From contig JARVGI010000006.1 of the NCBI GenBank assembly GCA_029762625.1, positions 48,631 to 112,630 on the forward strand: 64,000 nt of DNA. Reading direction: 5' to 3'. Of the stretch, positions 53,483 through 62,631 are shown piece by piece. The position numbers were made by a program, and so were the translations under genes. The notes beneath the pieces are model-generated. The model was not told the DNA's origin and ran no database searches. It was given only the letters and a program-made list of their open reading frames with translations. Each line of letters begins with the position of its first letter. The stretch's first letter is position 1. This DNA is from Methanomicrobiaceae archaeon (GTDB lineage: Archaea > Halobacteriota > Methanomicrobia > Methanomicrobiales > Methanomicrobiaceae).

Positions 53483-53791
53483 TTATTCTTCAGTTGTGCA
53501 CTTCGTTTTTCCACCATCTCCGGGAGAGCCGTGCGGCGGAATGCCCCCCCCTCGCCGGGGAGCAGTAAAATTACCTGCGCAAACCCACCATGCTGCACCC
53601 CGATACCGCATCCCGTAGATATCTGCGTGCGGATGTACAGGTAAAAAAGCCAGAAAAATCCGGATGCAGCGAAAAAGGGGGAGGCCGTGCAGATTCCCCC
53701 TTCATTTGAGGATTGGTTTTGATGCAATTTTAATTGCACATTCCATATAACCCTTTAAAAATATATAATTTACCCCTGCCGCACGAAGGGG
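53483..53791. other. Intergenic stretch with a strong minus-strand promoter-like element
   Basis: No supported gene. A minus-strand AT-rich run (taaattatatatttttaaag, 53757-53772) looks like a TATA element and would drive transcription from about 53735 towards 53480. A GTG-started 91-codon frame (53739 to 53464) follows, but its end runs into tRNA-Lys and it has no family pattern, so I do not call it. A short noncoding RNA is possible. Confidence 0.35.
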
Positions 53792-54700
53792 CTACATCCC
53801 GATTTTCACGAGCATTTCCTCGAGGGAGGGGTACTGCGATTCGATCCGCCTCACCGTGCCGCCCGCCCCGGCGATGCAGGCGCTCACCTCGTTGAGGGCG
53901 TCGATCTCGTGCACGAGGGTGACGTAGAGCCCGTGGTCGGGCGTGCAGTCGAGGACGCCTGCGAGCCGGCCCGGGTCGTCGATGGTAAAATAGACCAGGT
54001 AGCGGATGGAGCCGAAGACCTCCCGCAGCTCCTCCATGGTGCCGAACGCCGCGGTTCTTCCCCGCCGCAGGATCATCACCCGGTCGCAGATCTCCTCCAC
54101 CTGGTAGAGGTTGTGGGCGGAGAGGATGACGGTCTTGTGCTGCCGGTCGCGCAAACGTCGCAGGTACGCCGCGATGGAGCGGGAGGTCATGGGATCGAGG
54201 CCCGACGTGGGCTCGTCGTAGACCAGCACCGCGGGGTCGTGGATGAGGGAGCGGGCGATGGCCACCTTGCGGCGCATGCCCTTGGAGAGCTCGCCGATCT
54301 TTTTCCCCTCCGGTTCGAGGGCGAGGGAGGCGAGCAGGCGGTCGCGGCGCATCCCGATGGTGGCGCGGTCGAGCCCGTAGATCTCGCCGAAGAACGAGAG
54401 GTAGTCCTCCACGGTCATCGTCTCGTAGAGCCTCGACTCTTCGGGCAGGTAGCCGAGGCGCGCCTTGAGGGCCGCGGGGTCGGCAAGGACATCGATGCCG
54501 TCGACGTGCAGGGTGCCGGAATCCGGGGCGAGGAGCCCTGCCATGATCTTGAGCAGGGTGGTCTTTCCCGCACCATTGTGCCCGATCACCCCGAAGATCC
54601 CGTTATCGTCCAGGTCAAAACCGACCCCGTCGAGGGCGCGAAACCCACCGTATTCCTTGACAAGCGAGCGGGCGTGGATCATGGCAGGTGTCACCGTCAT
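53792..54700 (-). CDS. ABC transporter ATP-binding protein
   Basis: 302-aa ATPase of the CcmA/Nod-I-like exporter type. Walker A GHNGAGKTTLLK, Q-loop region LGYLPEESRLYETMTVEDYL, signature LSKGMRRKVAIARSLIHDPA, Walker B VLVYDEPTSGLDPMT and switch His in VILSAHNLYQVEEICD. A C-terminal extension of about 80 residues (IRYLVYFTIDDPGRLAGVLD) is a typical regulatory part. It is divergent from two ABC-2 permease genes, separated by a TATA-rich region, and likely works with them. ATG 54700 chosen; Met7 is an alternative. Confidence 0.9.
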   Translation of the reverse strand: MTVTPAMIHARSLVKEYGGFRALDGVGFDLDDNGIFGVIGHNGAGKTTLLKIMAGLLAPDSGTLHVDGIDVLADPAALKARLGYLPEESRLYETMTVEDYLSFFGEIYGLDRATIGMRRDRLLASLALEPEGKKIGELSKGMRRKVAIARSLIHDPAVLVYDEPTSGLDPMTSRSIAAYLRRLRDRQHKTVILSAHNLYQVEEICDRVMILRRGRTAAFGTMEELREVFGSIRYLVYFTIDDPGRLAGVLDCTPDHGLYVTLVHEIDALNEVSACIAGAGGTVRRIESQYPSLEEMLVKIGM

Positions 54701-54750
54701 GTACCATCGGCAGGACGCCCTGATAACTGTTCGGAATCGGCATTCGAGGA

Positions 54751-54760
54751 TTTATATAAC
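54751..54760 (+). promoter_or_regulatory. TATA box of the ABC permease operon
   Basis: The run tttatataac, followed by ctatatacg, is centred about 40 bases before ATG 54795. It fits a TATA element with a leader of about 15 bases. The divergent ATPase starts at 54700 and may share the region. Confidence 0.5.
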
Positions 54761-54794
54761 GCTATATACGAGAACACCAAATCCTTCAGCAGCG

Positions 54795-56603
54795 ATGCAC
54801 GAAGCGATCTCCGCGGTTCTCACCATTTCCCGCTGGGAAGTGAAGCGTTCACTGACGACGATGGGCAGGAACGTGCTCCCTGTCGCCGCCCTTCTTTTCA
54901 TCCTGCTCATCCTGGCCACCGGGTTCGCCCAGCAGCAGGGCGTGCACCTCCAGGACGGGATGTACGCGATGGCCACCGACAGCCCCGACCTCGCCGCGGT
55001 CATTGCCGAAGACCCCCGCTTCCGGGTCACCCTCGTGGATGCAAACACCATCCCCCCCGGCGGTGCATTCGACCTCGCGGTCATCGGAGGCCGGATCACC
55101 GTTGCAAAGACCGACCGGGCGCAGGCGGCGCTCGCGGCGTTCACGCGGGACTACGCCCGCTACGAGACCTGGGTCTACACCCGGCAGGACGACCTCTTCG
55201 CCGCCTACCCGCTCTGGATCGATGAAATCCCCGTGAAATCGGAACTCGACTTTCTGGCCACCCAGCAGGGGCAGACGGTCGGCGCCCTCCCCCGCCGCGG
55301 CGCGCCGCCCGTCCCTGAGGGGACGGTGGAGATCGTGGCCACGCCCTCCGCCTCCCTCTCCCTCTCCCCCGATGACCTGCGCGGCGAGCTCGCCGCCGGG
55401 GCGGCCGAGGACCCGCAGGTGTCCCGCTATGCCGGCGTGCTCGCCGCCGACCACTCGGACCTTGCCTTCAAGACCCCCTCGCAGCTCTCCCCGCCGCTGC
55501 CCTTCGACTCCATCATCCTCATCTTCGTCTTCATCTTCCCCCTCTACTTCACCTCCCAGTTTTTCATGATGAGCATCATGAACGAGCGGGTGGACCGGAA
55601 AGGCGAAGTCCTGCTCACCACGCCCGCCCGGCCCTGGCAGATCATCGCCGGCAAGGCGCTGCCCTACCTGGCCCTGATGGTCGCCGTCTCCCTGCTGCTC
55701 ACCCTCGCCAACGGCGCCTCCATGACCATCATGCTCCCCCTCCTGCCGGTGATCCTCTTCTTTCTGGCCTTCGCCCTCTTCATCGGGATGGTCTCCCGCA
55801 GCTTCAAGGAGCTCTCCTTTCTCTCCATCTTCTTCTCCACCGTAGCCACCTCCTACCTCTTCTTCCCGAGCATCTTCGCCAACGTGCACGTCATCAGTCT
55901 CATCTCGCCCCTGACCCTGATCGTCCTGCAGGTGCAGGGGGAGGCGGTCGGGGCCATGGAGTACTTCTACGCCACCTCCCTCTTCTGGCTCACCAGCGCC
56001 GTCCTCTTCGCCCTCTGCACGGCGAACTTCACCGAAGAGCGGCTCTTTACCTCCACCCGCCTGCTCTCCACCGTCCGTGCGTTCGTGGGCAGCGCCCTCT
56101 CGCTCCGCCGCCCCCACCTCTCCGTGTTTCTGGCGGCCGCGTGCACCATCCCCTTCGTCTTCATGGCCCAGCTGATGCTGCTCGTGGTGCTCTTCAACCT
56201 GCCCATGCCCCTCTCCCTGGTCACGCTGTTGCTGGGGGCGGCATGCGTGGAGGAGTGCGCCAAGGCGGTCCCCCTCTATGCCCTTGCCCGGAAAGCCCCG
56301 GGTATGCTCACCTGGCCGCGGCTCGCCACCCTCGGGGCCGCCATCGCCCTCGGGTTTCTCGCGGGTGAGAAAGCCCTGCTCTTCGCCACGCTCGCCCAGA
56401 TCTCGGAGTCGGTCTTCGGGGCGGTGCTCTTTACCAGCCTGCAGGCGCTCTGGTTCCCCCTCTCGCTCCACTTTATCGGGGTTTTCATCACCGGGTCGGC
56501 CGTCATGGCGGGGGGAAGGCGCGCCCTCCTCCCCGGCATCCTGGCGGCGAGCCTGGTGCACAGCCTCTACAACCTCGGCATCATCCTGGGGTGGGCGGCA
56601 TGA
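54795..56603 (+). CDS. ABC-2 permease fused to a PrsW-like intramembrane protease module
   Basis: 602-aa polytopic membrane protein. The N-terminal two-thirds is an ABC-2/NatB-like exporter: first helix VLPVAALLFILLILATGFAQ, a large extracytoplasmic part (residues about 45-235), then MMSIMNERVDRKGEVLLTTP and RPWQIIAGKALPYLALMVAV. The last 160 residues hold a PrsW/CPBP-like module: Glu486-Glu487-x2-Lys490 in ACVEECAKAVPLYALARK, LGFLAGEKALLFATL, SLHFIGVFITGSA and SLVHSLYNLGIILG. EExxK is the glutamate-pair motif of PrsW proteases. ATG 54795 follows a TATA box closely. The stop overlaps the next permease. This pairing with an exporter is unusual; the substrate is unknown. Confidence 0.82.
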   Translation: MHEAISAVLTISRWEVKRSLTTMGRNVLPVAALLFILLILATGFAQQQGVHLQDGMYAMATDSPDLAAVIAEDPRFRVTLVDANTIPPGGAFDLAVIGGRITVAKTDRAQAALAAFTRDYARYETWVYTRQDDLFAAYPLWIDEIPVKSELDFLATQQGQTVGALPRRGAPPVPEGTVEIVATPSASLSLSPDDLRGELAAGAAEDPQVSRYAGVLAADHSDLAFKTPSQLSPPLPFDSIILIFVFIFPLYFTSQFFMMSIMNERVDRKGEVLLTTPARPWQIIAGKALPYLALMVAVSLLLTLANGASMTIMLPLLPVILFFLAFALFIGMVSRSFKELSFLSIFFSTVATSYLFFPSIFANVHVISLISPLTLIVLQVQGEAVGAMEYFYATSLFWLTSAVLFALCTANFTEERLFTSTRLLSTVRAFVGSALSLRRPHLSVFLAAACTIPFVFMAQLMLLVVLFNLPMPLSLVTLLLGAACVEECAKAVPLYALARKAPGMLTWPRLATLGAAIALGFLAGEKALLFATLAQISESVFGAVLFTSLQALWFPLSLHFIGVFITGSAVMAGGRRALLPGILAASLVHSLYNLGIILGWAA

Positions 56604-57697
56604 CCCTGCGGCACGTCGCCCTCATCGCCCGCAAGGAGCTGCGCGGCCTTGCCCGTGAACGGACCATCGTCTTCGCCGTGCTCCTGCAGCTCTTCATCGC
56701 CATGTTCTCCTCGTTTCTCATGGTGGGGCTCGCCACCCTCTACGACCCGGATGCGGTGGCCGGGTTCTCCAGCACCCGCTACGCCGTCGGGTATGCGGGC
56801 AGCGATTCGGCGCTGCGGGAGCTCCTTGAAGCGGGGCGGGATTTCCGGGTGTACCCGATGGACCTCTCCACCGCCGTCGCCGCCTTAAAAGAGCGCACGC
56901 TGAACGCCGTGATCTGGGTGCCCGCCACCCCGCCCGACGCCGCAGAACCGGTCACGATCACCCTGTACACCGTCCAGAATGATATCCAGGCGTCGGTGGT
57001 GACCGTGAAGATCAAGGGCGTGCTGGTCGACTACGAGCAGGAGCTCCGCGCCGTGCGGGCGGACCGCCTCACCGAGCAGCCGGTGGCGGTCGCCGTCCCG
57101 GCGTCCGCGGGCGGGGAGAACTTCTACGAGTTCGTCTTCGGGCTGCTCATCCCCCTGCTGGTCTTCATGCCCGCCATCATCTCCGCCGCCCTGATCATCG
57201 ATCTCATCTGCGAGGAGTACCAGCACGGGACGCTGGAGACCCTGATGGCCACGCCGGTCACCTTCGGGGCCATGCTCTGGGGCAAGGTCGCCGCATGCCT
57301 GGCGCTCGTGCCCGTGCAGGCAGGCGCATGGCTGCTGCTGCTGGCCGCAAACGGCATCGCCGTCGAGAACGCCGTCCCCATCCTCCTCCACGTCACCGCC
57401 GGATCCCTGGCCCTCATCCTCATCGGGGCCCTGTGCGCCCTGCACTACCGCGAGCGGACCGCCGCGCAGTTCATCTTCTCCACCGGCATCGTGGTGGTCG
57501 TCCTGGTCGTGCTCGCCCTGCCCGCAAATCCCCTCAACCTCATCGTCCTTCTTGCGATCGGCGCCATCGGGGCGGAGCACTGGCTCATCCTTGCCGCGAC
57601 CGCCGGCGGTGCCGCCCTGCTCGCCTGCCTGACGGGCCGGTACGCCGACCGGGTGGGCGGGATGCGGCGGGACCGTATTCTTCAAGAGCAGCGCTGA
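56600..57697 (+). CDS. ABC-2 type permease
   Basis: 365-aa permease that completes the exporter with the ATPase at 53.8-54.7 kb. Features: ALIARKELRGLARERTIVFA, a soluble loop (residues about 60-155), and GLLIPLLVFMPAIISAALII then DLICEEYQHGTLETLMATPV, the ABC-2 family core with EExxxGTLExLLATP. Four further helices follow. ATG 56600 overlaps the preceding stop (ATGA); GTG 56591 is a longer alternative. Both permeases likely dimerise. Confidence 0.88.
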   Translation: MTLRHVALIARKELRGLARERTIVFAVLLQLFIAMFSSFLMVGLATLYDPDAVAGFSSTRYAVGYAGSDSALRELLEAGRDFRVYPMDLSTAVAALKERTLNAVIWVPATPPDAAEPVTITLYTVQNDIQASVVTVKIKGVLVDYEQELRAVRADRLTEQPVAVAVPASAGGENFYEFVFGLLIPLLVFMPAIISAALIIDLICEEYQHGTLETLMATPVTFGAMLWGKVAACLALVPVQAGAWLLLLAANGIAVENAVPILLHVTAGSLALILIGALCALHYRERTAAQFIFSTGIVVVVLVVLALPANPLNLIVLLAIGAIGAEHWLILAATAGGAALLACLTGRYADRVGGMRRDRILQEQR

Positions 57698-57710
57698 CCG
57701 ATACCTTGTA

Positions 57711-59024
57711 ATGCGCTGTGCAGTGATCTCACCGGAGATGTATACCTACGGCGCCATGCTCATCGGGGGCGTGCTGCGGGATGCGGGCCACGAGGTCTCG
57801 CTCAGGAACCGTTGCAGCGCCGATCCAGGCGAGATGGTGTTCCTGAGCCTCTACTCCACCCAGCACCTCCTCGACCCCGCGATCAGGGCGTTTGTCGCCC
57901 GCCACCGTGAGGCGGGGGGGGTGTGCGTGGCGGGGGGCCCGGTCTCCGCCTACCCGGAGATCGTCCTCGGCGAGCTCGCCCCCGACGCCGTGGTGGTGGG
58001 CGAGGGCGAGCAGACGGTGCGCGACCTGGCCGCCGGCACCCCGGTGGCGGAGGCGGAAGGCGTGGCCTTTCGGGAGGGCGGCGATGTCGTGGTGCGGCCC
58101 CGGGCGCCGCCGGCGTCCATCGAGCACCCCCTTCCCCTCATCCCCGACGACATCGCCGCGCAAAGCATCCGGGGTGCGAACGTCTATATCGAGACGCACC
58201 GGGGATGCATCGGGGCCTGCACCTTCTGCCAGGTGCCCCGGTTCTTCGGGAGAACCATCCGCAGCCGCGATATCGGCCGCATCGTCGAGGAGGTGGAGGC
58301 ATTCCGGGAGAAGGGTGCCCGCCGCATCTCCATCTCGGGCGGCACGGGGTCGCTGTTCAACTATGCAGGCTCCATCGACAACGACGCGGTCATCGAGCTG
58401 CTCGCCGCCCTCGCCGGGGTGATGGGGCCGAAAAACGTCTCGGCGCCCGATATCAGGGTGGACTGCATCAACGACGAGATCCTGGAGGCGATCCGCGCCT
58501 ACACCATCGGCTGGATCTTCTTCGGGCTGGAGTCGGGCAGCGACCGCATCCTCCGCCGGATGGGGAAAGGCGCCACGGTGGCCCAGGCCGAGGAGGCCGT
58601 CGCGCAGTGCCGCAACCACGGCCTGCACCCGGCGGGCAGCTTCATCGTCGGCTACCCCACCGAGACGGCGGAGGACTACGAGGCGACGAAAGCGTTCATC
58701 GCCGCAAACCCCCTCGACGACATCTTCATCTCCATCGCCGAGCCCATCCCCCGCACCCCGCTCGCCGAGCTGGTGCTGGCGACACCGCGGGAGGAGAACC
58801 CCACCTATATGCCCCATGCAGGCGAGTACCGCAGCCTCCTCCTCACCGAGAGCGAGGCCCGGTCCTTCGACCTGATGCTGCACGCCGACATGTACAAGCC
58901 CGGACTGCACGTGGTCACCGACCAGGTCTTTTCCCACTATCTCGGGCTTGTGCGCAAGGACGGCGAGGAGGTCCGCAGGGTGACCGAGCTGCTCGTTTCC
59001 TATGAGGGCGGAAGGAGACGCTGA
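57711..59024 (+). CDS. B12-binding-like radical SAM protein (possible MJ0865 family)
   Basis: 437-aa protein. Residues 1-130 form a B12-binding-like Rossmann part (GAMLIGGVLRDAGHEVSLRN, VFLSLYSTQHLLDPAIRAFV, GGVCVAGGPVSAYPEIVLGE). The radical SAM motif is Cys166-x3-Cys170-x2-Cys173 in HRGCIGACTFCQVPRFFG, followed by RRISISGGTGSLFNYAG and WIFFGLESGSDRILRRMGKG. Likely a methanogen-conserved methyltransferase-like or rearrangement enzyme; the comparison with the MJ0865-type family is from memory. It begins 13 bases after the ABC permease stop, so it may be in the same operon. Confidence 0.85.
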   Translation: MRCAVISPEMYTYGAMLIGGVLRDAGHEVSLRNRCSADPGEMVFLSLYSTQHLLDPAIRAFVARHREAGGVCVAGGPVSAYPEIVLGELAPDAVVVGEGEQTVRDLAAGTPVAEAEGVAFREGGDVVVRPRAPPASIEHPLPLIPDDIAAQSIRGANVYIETHRGCIGACTFCQVPRFFGRTIRSRDIGRIVEEVEAFREKGARRISISGGTGSLFNYAGSIDNDAVIELLAALAGVMGPKNVSAPDIRVDCINDEILEAIRAYTIGWIFFGLESGSDRILRRMGKGATVAQAEEAVAQCRNHGLHPAGSFIVGYPTETAEDYEATKAFIAANPLDDIFISIAEPIPRTPLAELVLATPREENPTYMPHAGEYRSLLLTESEARSFDLMLHADMYKPGLHVVTDQVFSHYLGLVRKDGEEVRRVTELLVSYEGGRRR

Positions 59025-59048
59025 ACCCCTCGTTCGTTTTCGAGAGAG

Positions 59049-60968
59049 CTAGCGGTGGCCCGGGTGCCGGGGGTAGCCGATCCCGGTGAGGGCCCGGGCG
59101 ATCTCGTCGAGCACCGCCGGGTCGTCGATGGTGGCCGGCACGGCACAGGGGGTGCCGTCGGCGATCTTCTTCATGGTGCCCCGCAGGATTTTGCCGGAGC
59201 GCGTCTTGGGAAGCCGCCGGACGACCGCCGCCTTCTTGAAGACGGCGATCGGCCCGATACGCTCGCGAACCAGCCGGACGAGGTCGGCGACGACCGCATC
59301 CGGGTCGTGGCCGGCGCCCGCCTTGAGCACCACGAACCCCAGCGGCACCTCCCCCTTGATCGCATCGGTCACCCCCGCAACGGCGCACTCCGCCACGTCC
59401 GGGTGCGAGGCGAGCACCTCCTCGATGGCCCCCGTGGAGATCCGGTGGCCGGAGACGTTGATGATGTCGTCGGTGCGGCCCATGATCCAGAGGTAGCCGT
59501 CCTCATCGATGGAGCCGGCGTCCGCGGTCAGGTAGTAGCCCGGATAGGCGGCAAGGTAGGTGGCCACGAACCCGGCGTCGTCCTGCCAGAGCGAGGGGAA
59601 GCAGCCCGGGGGGAGGGGGAGTTTGATCACGATGTTACCGGTGCGGTTGCGGGGGAGCTCGGATCCTGCATCGTCGAAGACCCGGACGTCGTAGCCGGGC
59701 ATCGGCAGGGTGCAGGACCCGGGCTTTGCGGGGAAGCGTTCGAGGCCGAGGGGGTTTCCCGCGATCGCCCACCCGGTCTCCGTCTGCCACCAGTGGTCGA
59801 TGACCGGCACGCCGAGGCGCTCCTCCGCCCAGTGCAGGGTCTCGGGATCGCAGCGTTCCCCCGCCAGAAAGAGCGCCCTGAAGCTATCATGCCGGTGACG
59901 CCGGATGTGGGCTCCTTCCGGGTCCTCCCGCCGGATGGCCCGGAAGGCGGTGGGGGCGGTGAAGAGGACGTTCACCCCGTGCTCCTCGATCACCCGCCAG
60001 AATGCCCCGGGATCGGGGGTGCCCACCGATTTGCCCTCGTAGAGGATGGAGGTACACCGGTGAAACAGCGGGCCGTAGACGATGTAGGAGTGCCCGACCA
60101 CCCACCCGATATCGGAGGCGGCCCAGAAGACGTCGCCCTCCCCGGCACCGTAGAGGTTGCGCATGCTCCACGTGAGGGCCACGAGGTGGCCGCCGTTGTC
60201 CCGCACGATCCCCTTGGGTACGCCGGTGGTGCCGGAGGTGTAGAGGATATAGAGCGGATCGGTGGCCTCGACGGGGACGCAGTCCGCCGCCGGGCCTTCC
60301 TGCACCTCGTCCCAGTCGAGATCCCGGCCCGCAAGAAGCGGCACCTCGAGCTGGGGGCGCTGGAGGATGATGCAGTGTTCGGGCTTGTGCGGGGAGAGGT
60401 CGATCGCCCGGTCCAGCAGCGGTTTGTAGCGGATGATCCGGTCGACCTCGATCCCGCAGGACGCGGAGATGATCGCAACGGGGCGGGCGTCCCGGATCCG
60501 CGTGGCGAGCTCGTGGGCGGCGAACCCCCCGAAGACCACCGAATGGATCGCCCCGATCCGGGCGCAGGCCAGCATGGCCACCACCGCTTCGGGCACCATG
60601 GGCATGTAGATGACCACCCGGTCCCCCCGTCCCACCCCGAGACGGCCGAGCCCCCCGGCAAACCGGGCGACCTTCTCGAGCAGTTCGGCATAGGAGAAGG
60701 AGGCGACGGTGCCGGTGACCGGGCTGTCGTACACCAGCGCCGCCTGGCTCCCGTAGCCCTGTGCCACGTGGCGGTCGAGGGCGTTGTAGCAGGTGTTGAG
60801 CCGGCCGCCGGCGAACCACCGGAAGAAGGGGGGGCGGGAGTCGTCCAGCACGCGGTCCCACGGCCTGAACCAGCAGACATCTTCCGCCGCCCTGCCCCAG
60901 AATACCCCGGGGTCGTCGAGCGACTCCCGGTAGGCACGTTCGTATTCGGATCCGACCATGGGCACCAT
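59049..60968 (-). CDS. AMP-forming acyl-CoA synthetase (propionate-CoA ligase type)
   Basis: 639-aa ligase that activates acetate or propionate with ATP and CoA. N-terminal YRESLDDPGVFWGRAAEDVC, AMP-binding YILYTSGTTGVPKGIVRDNG, the acyl pocket IDHWWQTETGWAIAGNPLG, RTDDIINVSGHRISTGAIEE and the catalytic Lys in LPKTRSGKILRG. Residue patterns such as CYNALDRHV fit PrpE rather than Acs, but acetate use is also possible. It could feed carbon into biosynthesis. ATG 60968 chosen; ATG 60959 is nearly equal. A TATA-like tataac on the minus strand at about 61014-61020 fits. Confidence 0.9.
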   Translation of the reverse strand: MVPMVGSEYERAYRESLDDPGVFWGRAAEDVCWFRPWDRVLDDSRPPFFRWFAGGRLNTCYNALDRHVAQGYGSQAALVYDSPVTGTVASFSYAELLEKVARFAGGLGRLGVGRGDRVVIYMPMVPEAVVAMLACARIGAIHSVVFGGFAAHELATRIRDARPVAIISASCGIEVDRIIRYKPLLDRAIDLSPHKPEHCIILQRPQLEVPLLAGRDLDWDEVQEGPAADCVPVEATDPLYILYTSGTTGVPKGIVRDNGGHLVALTWSMRNLYGAGEGDVFWAASDIGWVVGHSYIVYGPLFHRCTSILYEGKSVGTPDPGAFWRVIEEHGVNVLFTAPTAFRAIRREDPEGAHIRRHRHDSFRALFLAGERCDPETLHWAEERLGVPVIDHWWQTETGWAIAGNPLGLERFPAKPGSCTLPMPGYDVRVFDDAGSELPRNRTGNIVIKLPLPPGCFPSLWQDDAGFVATYLAAYPGYYLTADAGSIDEDGYLWIMGRTDDIINVSGHRISTGAIEEVLASHPDVAECAVAGVTDAIKGEVPLGFVVLKAGAGHDPDAVVADLVRLVRERIGPIAVFKKAAVVRRLPKTRSGKILRGTMKKIADGTPCAVPATIDDPAVLDEIARALTGIGYPRHPGHR

Positions 60969-60969
60969 A

Positions 60970-60985
60970 CCACGCTATGGCGTGG
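60970..60985 (-). promoter_or_regulatory. Inverted repeat next to the acyl-CoA synthetase start
   Basis: Perfect 6-bp inverted repeat ccacgc-tatg-gcgtgg just before the start codon at 60968, downstream of the expected transcription start near 60990. It could be an operator or an mRNA hairpin masking the ribosome site. Confidence 0.45.
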
Positions 60986-61062
60986 CATACTCACAGGGTA
61001 TGTTCGGGTCTGCCGTTATATCCCTTTTCATCCGTCCCCGCGGGCCGGACCGCCGCCACTGC

Positions 61063-61602
61063 TCAGAGAAACCCGCAGATTTCCTCCCATGCCGCCACCT
61101 TCTCCGCGAGCGTGTACCGGGCGTTGGCCGGGCTGGTGGAGGGGTAGGTGGCAATGGTGATCCCGGGGAGGGAGAAGATCCCGGGGTTGTGGCGGCGCAG
61201 CTGGATCTCCGCCCCGGTTGTGCCGTTGAGGGCGATATGGCGCACCCGGCGGTGGCGGTCGAGGAAGCCGGCGATGTCGTTTGCCTCCGCATCGCGGATG
61301 GCGGCGTCGCTGCTCCCCGCCCGGCGGCACGACGCCACCACGTCCCAGAGGGCCACCCCGCGATCCACCAGGGCGGCGGTGCGCTCCCCGTAGGGGAGGG
61401 TGCGGTCGATCGCAAAGAGCGCCTCCATGACGTGCCAGAACTGGTTGCGGGGGTTGGCGTAGTACTCGCCCCTCTCGAGGGACTGCTCGCTCGGGAAACT
61501 GCCCAGGATGAGCACCCGGGCGCCGGACCCGGCGACGGGGGGAAGGCCGTGCCGCCGCTTCTCGTCCTCCGGCGGTGCAGGACCGCCGCTGCCGTCCGTC
61601 AT
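61063..61602 (-). CDS. DNA-deoxyinosine (hypoxanthine) glycosylase
   Basis: 179-aa uracil-DNA-glycosylase-superfamily repair enzyme. The hypoxanthine-DNA glycosylase signature is LILGSFPSEQSLERGEYYAN then PRNQFWHVMEAL; also VALWDVVASCRRAGSSDAAI and the late LPGITIATYPSTSPANARYT corresponding to motif 2 (SPxxA). It excises deaminated adenine from DNA. ATG 61602 gives about 20 extra residues (TDGSGGPAPPEDEKRR) before the domain and may be slightly long. Confidence 0.88.
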   Translation of the reverse strand: MTDGSGGPAPPEDEKRRHGLPPVAGSGARVLILGSFPSEQSLERGEYYANPRNQFWHVMEALFAIDRTLPYGERTAALVDRGVALWDVVASCRRAGSSDAAIRDAEANDIAGFLDRHRRVRHIALNGTTGAEIQLRRHNPGIFSLPGITIATYPSTSPANARYTLAEKVAAWEEICGFL

Positions 61603-61647
61603 CGTTCCCCGTCCGTTGCGGTCATATGCACCCCGGAAGATCCATTC

Positions 61648-62532
61648 CTATATCTCCACCCCGAAGGCGAGCCGGACCAGCACCCCGATGGCAAACGAGA
61701 TCCCCGCCACGCCCAGGCTGATCGCGGCCATCTCGGCGAACCGCCGCCGGAAATCGAGGTCCTTTGCCACCGAGATGTAAAAGGTGAAGACGAGGATGAC
61801 GAGCAGGGCGGCGGCGATGGTGAAAGCGAGGGCCACCATGTAGTGATCGACGATCAGGAAAGGGGCGATGAGGAGGAACACGGTGACGACGTAGGCTGCG
61901 CCGGTGTAGACCGCCGCCTTGAGAGGGTCGGTGTCTCCCTCGTCCGTCTTCTGGGAGAGATACTCCGACGCTCCCATGGAGAGGGAGGCGGCGATGCCGG
62001 TGATGAGCCCCACCACGGCGATGAGGCTGGTGTTCATGAGGGCGAAGGAGAGCCCGGCGAGGGTGCCGGTGAGCTCCACCAGGGCGTCGTTGAGGCCCAG
62101 CACCACGGATCCGACGTAGCGGAGCCGCTCCTCGTCCAGGAGGGCGATGAGCTCCTGCTCGTGCCGCTCTTCGTCCTCGAGGACGGACCGGGCTTCGGGG
62201 ACGGCGTGGGCGATCTCGGTGTAGTCCACCTGGGCCCGGTCCTCCCCCTGCTCCATCACCTTGATGCCGAAGGTGTAGCCGAAGACGCGGCAGACGATGC
62301 AGTAGAAGAGGATTTTCAGCCGGTCGGGGGCCACCTCCTCCCCGGTGTGCTCCTTCCAGGTGCGGTAGTGGGCGAGCTCCTCCGCGGCGATCCGCTCGAC
62401 CACCTCCCGGTTATGGGCCCCGTCCACCATCGGGGCCAGTTTCCGGTAGATATGGTGCTCGGTGATCTCGTTTCGCTGCGCCGTGAGCAGGCGGCGGCGG
62501 ACGGCCGGGTCGAGGGCCGGGCGATCGGTCAT
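61648..62532 (-). CDS. VIT1/CCC1-type transporter with N-terminal ferritin-like domain
   Basis: 294-aa membrane protein. Residues 1-130 are a ferritin/rubrerythrin-like helical domain (LLTAQRNEITEHHIYRKLAP, VVERIAAEELAHYRTWKEHT, SVLEDEERHEQELIALLDEE) with Glu/His metal-binding spacing. Residues 135-294 are a CCC1/VIT1 transporter of iron or manganese (VLGLNDALVELTGTLAGLSF, SMGASEYLSQKTDEG, AYVVTVFLLIAPFLIV). The fusion suggests iron storage coupled to transport. ATG 62532 matches the usual N-terminus. Confidence 0.9.
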   Translation of the reverse strand: MTDRPALDPAVRRRLLTAQRNEITEHHIYRKLAPMVDGAHNREVVERIAAEELAHYRTWKEHTGEEVAPDRLKILFYCIVCRVFGYTFGIKVMEQGEDRAQVDYTEIAHAVPEARSVLEDEERHEQELIALLDEERLRYVGSVVLGLNDALVELTGTLAGLSFALMNTSLIAVVGLITGIAASLSMGASEYLSQKTDEGDTDPLKAAVYTGAAYVVTVFLLIAPFLIVDHYMVALAFTIAAALLVILVFTFYISVAKDLDFRRRFAEMAAISLGVAGISFAIGVLVRLAFGVEI

Positions 62533-62631
62533 GCAATGAGATATACGCCGGGAAAATTTTCAATGCTTCGGTCCCTGCCGTGAACGTTTAGAGCATAGAT
62601 TTTTGCCGATTCACCGACAGGGGTGAGTATC

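Noticed and set aside
53464..53739. 91-codon minus-strand frame with GTG start and an upstream TATA-like element
   Set aside because: No domain, ends inside tRNA-Lys, and codon composition does not match neighbouring genes.
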